Of a DNA stretch of 64,000 nt, positions 36,413 to 44,484 are shown piece after piece. Source of the stretch: Clostridia bacterium (GTDB lineage: Bacteria; Bacillota; Clostridia; Oscillospirales; Acutalibacteraceae); the NCBI GenBank assembly GCA_017522225.1, contig JAFWZR010000030.1, positions 1 to 64,000 of the forward strand, given 5' to 3'. How positions within the stretch are numbered: the first letter of the stretch is position 1; each line of letters begins with the position of its first letter. The notes beneath the pieces are model-generated. The model had not been told where the DNA came from. It worked only from the letters and a program-made list of their open reading frames with translations, and ran no database searches. The translations under genes and the position numbers were made by a program.

Positions 36413-36433
36413 TTTGAATTGTTACATTAGTAT
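36406..36433 (+). promoter_or_regulatory. Possible promoter of the XRE regulator gene
   Basis: TTGTCA (36406-36411) and TAGTAT (36428-36433), 16-base spacer. Its -35 box overlaps that of the opposite promoter, so the two would compete. Confidence 0.5.
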
Positions 36434-36461
36434 TGTAATCTTTTACTTTTTGGAGGATAAT

Positions 36462-36755
36462 ATGCTGAATGTAAGAATCAAGGAATTAAGGGTGGCACAC
36501 AATCTTACGCAGGTTGAATTCGCAAACAAGCTCTCTGTGGCGAAGCAGACTGTTTCAAACTGGGAAAACAATAACATCCAGCCTTCCATTGATATGCTGA
36601 TTAAAATTGCCGATTATTTCGGGGTTTCAACCGATTATCTTTTGGGAAGAAGCAACGATAATTCCCTTGATGTCAGCAAGCTTACCTCTGAACAAGCAGC
36701 ACACATCAGAATGATTATTTCCGATATTTCCAAGGATGTATGCAAAACATATTAA
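36462..36755 (+). CDS. XRE-family helix-turn-helix transcriptional regulator
   Basis: 97 residues starting at the ATG at 36462, which follows TGGAGG. The N-terminal helix-turn-helix is textbook: RIKELRVAHNLTQVEFANKL, then VAKQTVSNWEN and KIADYFGVSTDYLLGRS. The remaining about 30 residues are helical, probably for dimerisation. It probably controls its own gene and the divergent CHAP gene, whose promoters overlap and contain a palindrome; this is inferred from layout. Confidence 0.92.
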   Translation: MLNVRIKELRVAHNLTQVEFANKLSVAKQTVSNWENNNIQPSIDMLIKIADYFGVSTDYLLGRSNDNSLDVSKLTSEQAAHIRMIISDISKDVCKTY

Positions 36756-36774
36756 AAATCCTATCAATCGTATC

Positions 36775-36815
36775 AACTGCCGTGTATTCAATGTGAATTC
36801 TCGGCAGTTTTATTT
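36775..36815 (+). terminator. Terminator after the XRE gene
   Basis: AACTGCCG (36775-36782) and CGGCAGTT (36802-36809) with an inner pair ATTCA/TGAAT, followed by TTATTT. Confidence 0.85.
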
Positions 36816-36902
36816 GACTTTCGATGTGTCTTGATTCGTCACACGGTTATATTGTTATCGAATAGTTTTTAGTTATTTTTATAACAATCTTTTTAATATT
36901 CA

Positions 36903-36931
36903 TTGACATTAATAATTTTTTATTTTATTAT
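36903..36931 (+). promoter_or_regulatory. Promoter of the Old-Yellow-Enzyme-type reductase gene
   Basis: TTGACA (36903-36908) and TATTAT (36926-36931) with a 17-base, A/T-only spacer. Confidence 0.85.
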
Positions 36932-36976
36932 ATTTATGTATGAAATTTTACACTAATAAAAAGGAAGTGTTTAAAA

Positions 36977-39040
36977 ATGGATAAGCAGTACGAAGCTTTA
37001 TTTACCCCCTGGAAGATAGGTAACGTTGAAATCAAAAACAGAATCGTTATGTGTCCTATGGGCGGTACATCTTTGTTCGGCTGGTTCGAGCTTGGCGGTT
37101 GTCACTTTGACAAAGAGGCTGCAAAGCTTTTCCTTGAAAGAGCTAACAACAACGTTGGTCTTATCATCCCCGGTATCGCACCGTTGCGTGACACATTCTG
37201 GGGCAAGTGGCTCTGGCAGAACCCGAAGATGTTTGAAGAGCTTAAGGAATTTATGGACGAAATCCATAAGACAGGTGCAAAGCTGTTCGTTCAGCTGACT
37301 GCAGGTATGGGCAGAAGCTGGGCTATCACAGAGCTTGTTGCACCGCTTCACAAGAACAAGTTCACACGTGCACTTGTTAAGCCTATTCTTGATACATCAC
37401 ACGAGCTGGCTTCTCCCAGCCCGCAGCCCTCACGTTGGGCTCACGATATTATCTGTCCCGAAATGACAAAGCATCAGATTCACGAAATCATCGAGGCTTT
37501 TGCAAAGACTGCAAAGCTCTGCCGCGATGCAGGTGTTGACGGTGTTGAGGTTCATGCTGTTCACGAGGGTTACCTTCTTGACCAGTTTGCAATTGAATTC
37601 TTCAACAAGCGTACTGACGAATACGGCGGAAGCTTTGAGAACAGATACCGTTTCGCAGTTGAAGTTGTTAAGGCTATCAAGGAGTCCTGCGGTGACGATT
37701 ATCCCGTTTCACTGCGTTACTCTGTTGAGTCAAAGATGAAGGGCTTTTGCGAAGGCGCAATGCCCGGTGAGGATTACACAGAGGTCGGCCGTGCAATGCC
37801 CGAATCCGAGAAGGCTGCAAAGTACCTTCAGGATGCAGGTTACGATATGCTTAACGCTGACAACGGTACATACGACTCCTGGTACTGGGCACATCCCCCG
37901 ATGTATATGCCTCAGAACTGTAACCTTGAGGACGTTGCTCACATCAAGAAGTTTGTTGACATTCCTGTTGTTTGTGCAGGTAGAATGGAGCCTGATGTAG
38001 GTGCTAAGGCAGTTGCAGAGGGTAAGATCGACGGTGTCGGTGTTGCTCGTCAGTTCCTTGCTGACCCCGAATGGATCACAAAGCTTATTGAGGACAGAGT
38101 AGAAGATATCAAGCCTTGTATCTGCTGTCACGCAGGTTGCTTCAACTTCTCATCCTCAAAGGGTCACGCTAATACTCAGGACCTCTTTGACACAATGGGT
38201 CTTTCACGTTGTGCTATCAACCCGAAGACAATGCAGTCCAAGAAATACAAGATTCAGCCTGCTAAGAAGAGTAAGAAAATTGCTGTTATCGGCGGCGGTA
38301 TCGGCGGTATGGAAGCTGCTATTGTTTGTGCACAGCGCGGTCATAAGGTTGACCTTTATGAGAAGAGCGACAAGCTCGGCGGTGTATTCATTGCAGCAGC
38401 TGCTCCGTCATATAAGGAGAAGGACCGTGACCTTATTGCCTGGTACAACCGTGAGGTTAAGCGTTACGACGCTATCAAGATTCATATGAATTCAGAAGTT
38501 AAGGATATCGCTTCTCTCGGTGCAGACGAGGTTATCGTTGCTACAGGTTCAGTTGCTAACAAGATTCCCGTTAAGGGCGCTGAAAAGGCAATTGAAGCAG
38601 TTGACTTCCTCCTCGGCACAAAGACAGTCGGTGACAATGTTGTTGTTGTCGGCGGCGGTCTTACAGGCTGTGAAATCGCTTATGAGCTTTATCTCCAGGG
38701 TAAGAATCCGACAATCATCGAGATGCAGGATGACCTTATTACAACTCCGGGAGTTGCTCTTGCTAATACAAGTTACCTTCGTGACTTCTTCAAGACAAAC
38801 AAGGTTCCCGTTTACCTTGAGACAAAGACAACAGAAATCACAGACACAAGCGTTTCTGTTATGACTAAGGACGGCAAGACAATCACAATTCCTGCTGATA
38901 ACGTAATCCTTTCAGTCGGTTACAGACCCGCTCCCATTGCTGAAAAGGCAAAGCACGTTCACATCATCGGTGACGCAAAGAAGGTTGGTAACCTTCGTAC
39001 AGTTATCTGGGGTGCATGGGACGTTGCAATGAAGCTGTAA
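36977..39040 (+). CDS. FMN/FAD/4Fe-4S enoate reductase of the 2,4-dienoyl-CoA reductase type
   Basis: 687 residues, the length of NADH:flavin oxidoreductase/BaiH-like enzymes. Residues 1-370 form an Old-Yellow-Enzyme barrel (LFTPWKIGNVEIKNRIVMCP, DGVEVHAVHEGYLLDQF, KRTDEYGGSFENRYRF). The iron-sulfur cluster ligands are in CICCHAGCF and SRCAINP. From about 430, IAVIGGGIGGMEAAIVCAQR binds FAD and VVVVGGGLTGCEIAYELYLQ binds NADH. Gut relatives reduce double bonds in dienoyl-CoA, bile acids, steroids or bilirubin; which applies here cannot be read from the sequence. Single gene with its own strong promoter and terminator and an AAGGAAG site. Confidence 0.9.
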   Translation: MDKQYEALFTPWKIGNVEIKNRIVMCPMGGTSLFGWFELGGCHFDKEAAKLFLERANNNVGLIIPGIAPLRDTFWGKWLWQNPKMFEELKEFMDEIHKTGAKLFVQLTAGMGRSWAITELVAPLHKNKFTRALVKPILDTSHELASPSPQPSRWAHDIICPEMTKHQIHEIIEAFAKTAKLCRDAGVDGVEVHAVHEGYLLDQFAIEFFNKRTDEYGGSFENRYRFAVEVVKAIKESCGDDYPVSLRYSVESKMKGFCEGAMPGEDYTEVGRAMPESEKAAKYLQDAGYDMLNADNGTYDSWYWAHPPMYMPQNCNLEDVAHIKKFVDIPVVCAGRMEPDVGAKAVAEGKIDGVGVARQFLADPEWITKLIEDRVEDIKPCICCHAGCFNFSSSKGHANTQDLFDTMGLSRCAINPKTMQSKKYKIQPAKKSKKIAVIGGGIGGMEAAIVCAQRGHKVDLYEKSDKLGGVFIAAAAPSYKEKDRDLIAWYNREVKRYDAIKIHMNSEVKDIASLGADEVIVATGSVANKIPVKGAEKAIEAVDFLLGTKTVGDNVVVVGGGLTGCEIAYELYLQGKNPTIIEMQDDLITTPGVALANTSYLRDFFKTNKVPVYLETKTTEITDTSVSVMTKDGKTITIPADNVILSVGYRPAPIAEKAKHVHIIGDAKKVGNLRTVIWGAWDVAMKL

Positions 39041-39056
39041 TTTAATAATAAAAAAA

Positions 39057-39086
39057 TAAACGGCAGGGGTACTTGCCGTTTATTTT
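39057..39086 (+). terminator. Terminator after the reductase gene
   Basis: AAACGGCA and TGCCGTTT (39058-39081) followed by ATTTTT, with A-rich sequence in front. Confidence 0.9.
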
Positions 39087-39118
39087 TGCCAAATTAATAC
39101 GCCACGGAGGTTACTTTC

Positions 39119-40216
39119 ATGTGTAAAAACAAATTCTTTAGAGTTCTTTGCAGTATTCTGACCTTCGGTATGCTGCTTCTCACCACTTCTTGTGGACAAC
39201 GTTCTGAAAAGAATCCCAACGACGAAGACATTGACTTATCAGTATCAACCAATAATTACGGAACAATCGTTGTTTCACCACAAAAAAGTAATTATTATGA
39301 ATTAATTGACTCAACATTGAACGAAAACAAAGATACCTTTAGAAGAAAAATCAACGTTTCTGCCGACCCTGTTACCCTTGCATACAATAATGACGAATAC
39401 TTTCATTCTTCCTGCAAAGCTTTGGTAGATTTCAAAAACTGTTTCGGTTTTCCTTTTGCTGCTTGGTGTTCCGTCAATAGCGTTGACCCATTTGCTGCGT
39501 TAAACGAGTTGATCGAGGCAGGTTTTGTGAAGAGAGAAGCTGGTACATCGGACGGTGTTGCATTCGCTTTCACAACGGGTGGTCATCCGTATCAATATCT
39601 TAATGCTCTTAAAGAAAACGTCAAACCGCAAAGTTTTGTTTTTTCCCTCGAAGGATGCACGGAATTTATTGAGGCTTTGATTAATCTTTCTTCGTTGAAT
39701 GAAGGAACCTGCAAATTTTTACCCGACACAGAAACCTATAATGTGAACAATCTTGTTCAGCAAGCTAAAAACGGTACTTATTATTGCGATATCATTGTTT
39801 ACGACACAAGTTATTCCTACATTTTCACAATAGAAATGGATTCTTCAGATTCAAAGCATATAGACAGCGTGTCCTTTAAATCCGGTATGTTTGTATATCC
39901 TATCTATGATTGTTCTGCAGGTATTGGTATGAGTATTTCTTTCGTAGAAGATAGTTTTGATTTTGAGACCATATCTCTTTTAAGTTCAATCGAATTGCTT
40001 TTCACCGGTAAGACCTGTATCTACGATTTGGATGAACCAATTGACCACAATGATCAAACATATACTCTATGTAATGAATACCGTATAAAAGACTATCAGT
40101 CTTCTCTTTCTAAAGACTGCTTTAAAATTTCGCAAATTGAAAACATCGACCCCGTTTCAACAGAAATCACAAATTCATTTACGCAATACTCTTATGAAAT
40201 ACACAAAGAAAAGTAA
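39119..40216 (+). CDS. Lipoprotein of unknown function
   Basis: 365 residues. The N-terminus (MCKNKFFRVLCSILTFGMLL) ends in a lipobox-like LLTTSC with the lipid-bearing cysteine at 25, so the mature protein is likely anchored outside the membrane. Nothing in the remainder is a motif I recognise. It is rich in S, T, D and aromatic residues, with many short beta-like segments and several cysteines (for example SSCKALVDFKNCFGF). Codon use looks more A/T-rich than in neighbouring metabolic genes, which could reflect transfer or low expression. A CACGGAGG site precedes the ATG. Confidence 0.7.
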   Translation: MCKNKFFRVLCSILTFGMLLLTTSCGQRSEKNPNDEDIDLSVSTNNYGTIVVSPQKSNYYELIDSTLNENKDTFRRKINVSADPVTLAYNNDEYFHSSCKALVDFKNCFGFPFAAWCSVNSVDPFAALNELIEAGFVKREAGTSDGVAFAFTTGGHPYQYLNALKENVKPQSFVFSLEGCTEFIEALINLSSLNEGTCKFLPDTETYNVNNLVQQAKNGTYYCDIIVYDTSYSYIFTIEMDSSDSKHIDSVSFKSGMFVYPIYDCSAGIGMSISFVEDSFDFETISLLSSIELLFTGKTCIYDLDEPIDHNDQTYTLCNEYRIKDYQSSLSKDCFKISQIENIDPVSTEITNSFTQYSYEIHKEK

Positions 40217-40260
40217 TAAACAATTGAAATACATTAAGTAGATTCAAAGGAGGCGGAACA

Positions 40261-40506
40261 ATGGAGTATTTAGCACTTTGTGCGTACTTAACTCTTCCTG
40301 TGCTTTCGGTTATTTACTTTATTTTCAGCGCAGTCAGATATAACTCGGCAAAAAAGAAAAACGCTGCAAACCCTGACACGGTGAGTGCAGAAGAAATGAA
40401 ATCACGCAAAAGAAGCCTTATCATCTCCTCCTGCCTTGCAGGATTTATGATTGTTGCATTGATTTCGATTTCAGCCTTATTTTTTATGAGCATCGCCTAT
40501 ATGTGA
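40261..40506 (+). CDS. Small two-helix membrane protein
   Basis: 81 residues: a hydrophobic segment at about 5-25, a basic loop (YNSAKKKNAANPDTVS), and a second hydrophobic segment at about 51-78. A strong AAGGAGG site 7 bases before the ATG supports it. It lies in a tight run with a 46-codon gene and a PstS-like gene (10 and 1 bases apart), so the three are probably one transcript. No family recognised. Confidence 0.7.
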   Translation: MEYLALCAYLTLPVLSVIYFIFSAVRYNSAKKKNAANPDTVSAEEMKSRKRSLIISSCLAGFMIVALISISALFFMSIAYM

Positions 40507-40516
40507 GGTAGTCAAA

Positions 40517-40657
40517 ATGACAGAACGAACATATTTCAGAATTATGATAGCCGTTATTGCGGTCTGTATTGTACTGACAGCGGCACACTTAATCTATGAC
40601 CTGTACGCCTATCAGCACTGCTCGATAATCTACTTTATTGCAAAGGAGCTGTGGTGA
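40517..40657 (+). CDS. 46-residue membrane peptide
   Basis: Encodes MTERTYFRIMIAVIAVCIVL, then TAAHLIYDLYAYQHC and SIIYFIAKELW. It has one strong membrane helix near residues 9-26 and an aromatic C-terminal half. It begins 10 bases after the preceding stop with a GAGGT site and ends 1 base before the GTG of the next gene, whose Shine-Dalgarno site lies inside it. This close packing is the main evidence that it is real. Function unknown, possibly an accessory to the PstS-like protein. Confidence 0.6.
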   Translation: MTERTYFRIMIAVIAVCIVLTAAHLIYDLYAYQHCSIIYFIAKELW

Positions 40658-40658
40658 C

Positions 40659-41645
40659 GTGAAAAAGGCAAAACAAATTCTGTCAATCATTCTTGTTATC
40701 GCACTCTTTGCAGTATTCAATTTCGGTATTTATTCATTGCTGACTGTCCGGCTTTCAAACAATTTCAGCGACGCATCTCAGTCAAAGATGATTGATGTCA
40801 GCCGTTATCTTCCGCACGAGGAAGCCTCTGACCTTGCCCGTGTTGAGTCTTCATTGAAACTCAACGAAAACCTGCCTGTGCTTGACGGTGCCGCTGCGTT
40901 GGTGCCTGTCTATGCCGCAATCATCGATGCGGTTTATCCCGAGGGCTCTGTTACGTATCAAGGCGGGAAGTTTTCCGACGATAATTTTTACGGTGAAAAC
41001 TTTGCCGAGGACAGTAAGATGCAATACAAAAATACCGTCCGCGGTTATCAGGCAATAGTTGACGGTACAACGGATATTCTGTTTTGTGCCGCACCGTCTG
41101 CTGAGCAAAAGCAGTATGCCGAAGACAAGGGCGTTGAGCTTGTCTATGTCCCTGTCGGACTTGAGGCTTTTGTATTTTTTGTCAACGAAAACAATCCCGT
41201 TGACAGCCTTACCGTTGAGCAGGTGCGCGGAATTTACGGCGGTGAGTACAAAAACTGGGCGGATGTCGGCGGTGCTGACAGAATTATAAATCCCGTCACA
41301 CGAATGAATGGCAGCGGAAGTCAGTCTGCGATGGATGCCTTTATGGGCGGACGCGAAATCGCACCGAAATCTCCGTTTGCTTTTTCAGGCGCATCAATCG
41401 GCTTCTCTTTCAGATATTATATGTCGGGCATCGTCGCTAATGATTCTGTCAAGATGCTCTCGCTTAATGGGGTTTATCCGAGTGCGGAAAACATCCGTAA
41501 CTCAAGCTACCCTGTGGTTGCACAGTTTTATGCAATTTACCGTGCAGATAACACTAACGAGAATATACCCGTACTTATCGATTGGATTTTGTCCGATGAG
41601 GGGCAGACACTGATTGAAAAAAGCGGATATGTAAGAATAAACTGA
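40659..41645 (+). CDS. Membrane-anchored PstS-like solute-binding protein
   Basis: 328 residues starting at GTG 40659, preceded by AAAGGAG; a TTG at 40638 would lie within the upstream gene. Residues 6-28 are a membrane anchor or uncleaved signal. The rest is a periplasmic-binding fold of the phosphate-binding type: LDGAAALVPVYAAIIDAVYP, GTTDILFCAAPSAEQ, VEQVRGIYGGEYKNWADVGG and RMNGSGSQSAMDAFMGG, the last resembling the anion-binding SGT/GS loop of PstS. No pstCAB genes are nearby. It could be an orphan sensor or scavenger working with the two tiny membrane proteins upstream. Confidence 0.78.
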   Translation: MKKAKQILSIILVIALFAVFNFGIYSLLTVRLSNNFSDASQSKMIDVSRYLPHEEASDLARVESSLKLNENLPVLDGAAALVPVYAAIIDAVYPEGSVTYQGGKFSDDNFYGENFAEDSKMQYKNTVRGYQAIVDGTTDILFCAAPSAEQKQYAEDKGVELVYVPVGLEAFVFFVNENNPVDSLTVEQVRGIYGGEYKNWADVGGADRIINPVTRMNGSGSQSAMDAFMGGREIAPKSPFAFSGASIGFSFRYYMSGIVANDSVKMLSLNGVYPSAENIRNSSYPVVAQFYAIYRADNTNENIPVLIDWILSDEGQTLIEKSGYVRIN

Positions 41646-41660
41646 AGCTTATAAAGTATT

Positions 41661-41690
41661 ACGGCCCGGAAGAACTCCGAGCCGTTTTTT
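41661..41690 (+). terminator. Terminator after the PstS-like gene
   Basis: ACGGC/GCCGT with inner CGGA/TCCG pairing (41661-41684), followed by TTTTTT. Confidence 0.88.
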
Positions 41691-41704
41691 GTATGGTTTG
41701 TTAA

Positions 41705-41734
41705 TTGAATTATACAGTAACAGTATGATACAAT
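41705..41734 (+). promoter_or_regulatory. Promoter of the PHP-domain gene
   Basis: TTGAAT (41705-41710) and TACAAT (41729-41734), 18-base spacer. Confidence 0.6.
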
Positions 41735-41765
41735 TTAATCTATAAAAGTATTTGTGGAGGTATTT

Positions 41766-43112
41766 ATGGTCAAGCTTGAATTGGTTTATTACGATATTTT
41801 CCCGAAGGTTTTTCCCTGTAATGAGGAAATTGAAATCACGGTAAAGCCGCTTGGTGCACACGTTGCCTTTGAGGGTGAATATACGGTTGAGGTACGTGCT
41901 TTGACAGAGGGTAATTCGCAGAGATATCCCGAAAGGAACAATCTTGTATCCTATCCCCGTACTCCCGAGCCTGACGGAACAATCCGATTTTCTCACACCT
42001 TCAAGGGTGAGCAGGAGCACTATGTTGACATTGTCAGGGACAAAAAGCGCGTTGTTCGTCTTTCGGTTTATTCGCTTCTTCCCGACCTTGTGGGCAGATA
42101 TCCTTTCCGCGGTGATCTTCATATGCACACCTGCCGTTCGGACGGACGTCAGGCTCCTGCAATTGTTGCCGCAGAATACAGAAAAAACGGCTATGACTTT
42201 CTCGCAATCACTGACCATGATGTTTACTACGGCTCACTTGAGGCAATGAATGCCTTCAAGGATGTGCCGATTGAATACAACCTTGTTCCGGGTGAAGAGG
42301 TACACCTTGAGGGTAACGATACCCACATTGTAAACTTTGGCGGAACATACAGCGTAAACGCTCTTATGCCGGGTGATCAGCATATTGATGTAGGTCCCGG
42401 CAAAGAATTCCGTTCACTTAACGGTGAATGCCCCGAAATCATAAGCGTTGAGGAATATAAGCGTCAGGTCAACGAGCTTGCCGACACGCTCGATATTCCC
42501 GACGGCGTTGAAAAATTCACCTATGCTTCGTGCGTGTGGATTTTTAACCATATCAAGGCGGCTGACGGTCTTGGTATCTTCTGCCATCCGTATTGGCTGC
42601 AAAACGTTTTCCACGTGCCCGAAACACTTGTTGAACATATTATGGACACTCAGCCGTTTGATGCTTTTGAGGTGCTTGGCGGTGAATCGTATTATGAGCA
42701 GAACGGCTTCCAGACAATGCGCTATTATGACGACAGAATCAAAGGCAGACACTACCCCATTGTCGGCAGTACGGACAGCCACTCCTGCGTTCACAACGAT
42801 GGTGCTTTTGTTGCATCAACAATTGTTTTTGCTCCTGAAAACACCCGTGAGGGTATTGTAGCTTCAATTAAAGATTTTTATTCGGTTGCAGTTGATTCCA
42901 TCAGCAAGGAATTAAGGCTTGTGGGCGAAACAAGATTTGTGCGATATGCGTGCTTCCTTCTGCGTGAATTCTTCCCTCTTCACGATGAACTTGTGTTTGA
43001 GGAAGGCAGACTTATGAAGGATTATGTCTGCGGTGACGAGGATGCCGCACGAATCCTCAGGGCAATAAACGGCAGAATGAAAAAGCAAAGAGAAAAATAT
43101 TTCTGTTTTTAA
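41766..43112 (+). CDS. PHP-domain metal-dependent phosphoesterase
   Basis: 448 residues, cytoplasmic. After about 110 residues of beta-rich N-terminal domain, the PHP metal-binding motifs appear: FRGDLHMHTCRSDGRQ, FLAITDHDVYYG, VPGEEVHLEGNDTHIV, GIFCHPYWL and GSTDSHSC. The family hydrolyses phosphoesters of nucleotides or sugar phosphates using two or three metals; the substrate is unknown. The ATG at 41766 follows GTGGAGG; an upstream ATG at 41754 includes that site and is less likely. Neighbours are sugar-related, but it is its own transcript. Confidence 0.85.
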   Translation: MVKLELVYYDIFPKVFPCNEEIEITVKPLGAHVAFEGEYTVEVRALTEGNSQRYPERNNLVSYPRTPEPDGTIRFSHTFKGEQEHYVDIVRDKKRVVRLSVYSLLPDLVGRYPFRGDLHMHTCRSDGRQAPAIVAAEYRKNGYDFLAITDHDVYYGSLEAMNAFKDVPIEYNLVPGEEVHLEGNDTHIVNFGGTYSVNALMPGDQHIDVGPGKEFRSLNGECPEIISVEEYKRQVNELADTLDIPDGVEKFTYASCVWIFNHIKAADGLGIFCHPYWLQNVFHVPETLVEHIMDTQPFDAFEVLGGESYYEQNGFQTMRYYDDRIKGRHYPIVGSTDSHSCVHNDGAFVASTIVFAPENTREGIVASIKDFYSVAVDSISKELRLVGETRFVRYACFLLREFFPLHDELVFEEGRLMKDYVCGDEDAARILRAINGRMKKQREKYFCF

Positions 43113-43135
43113 GGTGATATAAATGTCTCAAAGTA

Positions 43136-43168
43136 AATCCCCTGAAGCCAAAACGGTTTCAGGGGATT
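43136..43168. terminator. Bidirectional terminator between convergent genes
   Basis: AATCCCCTGAA (43136-43146) pairs with TTCAGGGGATT (43158-43168), with T-rich sequence on the plus side. Confidence 0.85.
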
Positions 43169-43172
43169 GATT

Positions 43173-44354
43173 TTATTTAAAAAGCTCAAGGTCAATTCCG
43201 TCAGCCACTATCTGACCGCCCTTTTTGTTCGGGTGCAGATAGTCTCCGCCAAGAAATTCTTTTCTTGAGCAATTCGGCTTGTCGGGGTTAACACACAGAC
43301 CTGCCTGATCATACACCGCGTAGAACTTATCCTTATTGTCATCAAGAAGTTGATTGTATTCGTGCACAAGCGCTTCCTTTTCAGCATTTGAATCGATACA
43401 CTCGCCAAAATTCAGAACATTGAAAACAATCAGCTTTTTACCTTTTTCTGCAAGCTTTTCGGAAATGCCGGCAACTGCATCGAATGCCTGTTTTGCTGTC
43501 GGCTTTTCGGATTTAGGTGCAGAAATTGTACCGTACTGTAAAAAATCGTTTGTGCCGAGTGCAAAAACTACATACTCCGTATCGTCATAGTTGAGCACAT
43601 CACGCTGAAGTCTGTTAAGACCGCTGATGCCGAAAAGTCCCTTCGCAATAAAGCGTTTTCCGAAATCAAGGCGGATTCGGTTGCCCATAATGGACTTGTT
43701 GATGACCGAATATCTGCCCTTGTATTCCTTGCGGATGCGCTCGGTGAAGGCGTTTGTCCAGTAGCCCTGCTGACTGATTGAGTCACCGAAAACAGTGATG
43801 GCAGCCGCGCCTGTTTCATTAAGAAGCTCAACGGACTGAAACAAAGGAATAGGCTTATGAAAGTACATTCTGAGCACCTTCGATGCAACCTTGCGCACTG
43901 AGTCGCGGATTCGTGCCTCGTTTGTCACATTCTTCTGTGCAGTAACATCGCCCTTGACTGTGAGCAAATCAACATTATCGATAAGGTTTCCGCTTCTTAA
44001 CGCACCCTCTTCAACATAGGCACTTACACAGAAATATCCGTCAACTTCAACCGTCAGGTCTGTGGGGTCGGTTTTTACTGTCTCGCCCTTTCGGATTGTA
44101 AAGGATGACTCACCGCCAACCGTTACACTCTTATATGTGCCTGTGAAGTTTCCGTTTTTGTCACAGTTTGCAACGGTAACTGCACCGATTTTAACATCGT
44201 TTTTTGCATACTCATTGGAAAGCTCAAGCCTTACCGCCTTGCCTGACACCGCAGAAGAAATTACCATACGGTAGGTCTTCGGACAGGACGGATAATAGAA
44301 AAAGGACAGCGCTGAATGTGCCTGTCCCCAGGTCTGCACCCATTTTTCTGACAT
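43173..44354 (-). CDS. SGNH/GDSL-family esterase
   Basis: 393 residues, no signal peptide. An N-terminal beta-sandwich (about 1-170, MSEKWVQTWGQAHSALSFF) precedes the hydrolase domain with block I AAITVFGDSISQQGYW (nucleophile serine), a GNR block II, FALGTNDFLQYG block III and the catalytic pair in GGDYLHPNKKG. Proteins of this layout deacetylate or deacylate plant polysaccharides or glycosides. GAGGTG precedes the ATG. It stands beside GH130 and PHP genes, so a role in processing imported acylated oligosaccharides is a reasonable inference. Confidence 0.85.
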   Translation of the reverse strand: MSEKWVQTWGQAHSALSFFYYPSCPKTYRMVISSAVSGKAVRLELSNEYAKNDVKIGAVTVANCDKNGNFTGTYKSVTVGGESSFTIRKGETVKTDPTDLTVEVDGYFCVSAYVEEGALRSGNLIDNVDLLTVKGDVTAQKNVTNEARIRDSVRKVASKVLRMYFHKPIPLFQSVELLNETGAAAITVFGDSISQQGYWTNAFTERIRKEYKGRYSVINKSIMGNRIRLDFGKRFIAKGLFGISGLNRLQRDVLNYDDTEYVVFALGTNDFLQYGTISAPKSEKPTAKQAFDAVAGISEKLAEKGKKLIVFNVLNFGECIDSNAEKEALVHEYNQLLDDNKDKFYAVYDQAGLCVNPDKPNCSRKEFLGGDYLHPNKKGGQIVADGIDLELFK

Positions 44355-44427
44355 AAAAACACCTCGTTTGCTTCGCTTTTTTCTATTCTACAATTTTCTG
44401 CATTTTTTTGCAATATGTTTTTATCTG

Positions 44428-44456
44428 TTGCAATATCGTTTTGAGTAATGTATAAT
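44428..44456 (+). promoter_or_regulatory. Promoter of the GH130 gene
   Basis: TTGCAA (44428-44433) and a perfect TATAAT (44451-44456), 17-base spacer. Confidence 0.8.
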
Positions 44457-44484
44457 TATTCCATAAATTTACGGAGGTTAAATT

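Noticed and set aside
41649-42218. 189-codon open frame on the minus strand
   Set aside because: It is antisense to the start of the well-supported PHP gene, runs through a terminator and promoter, and its protein has no coherent pattern.
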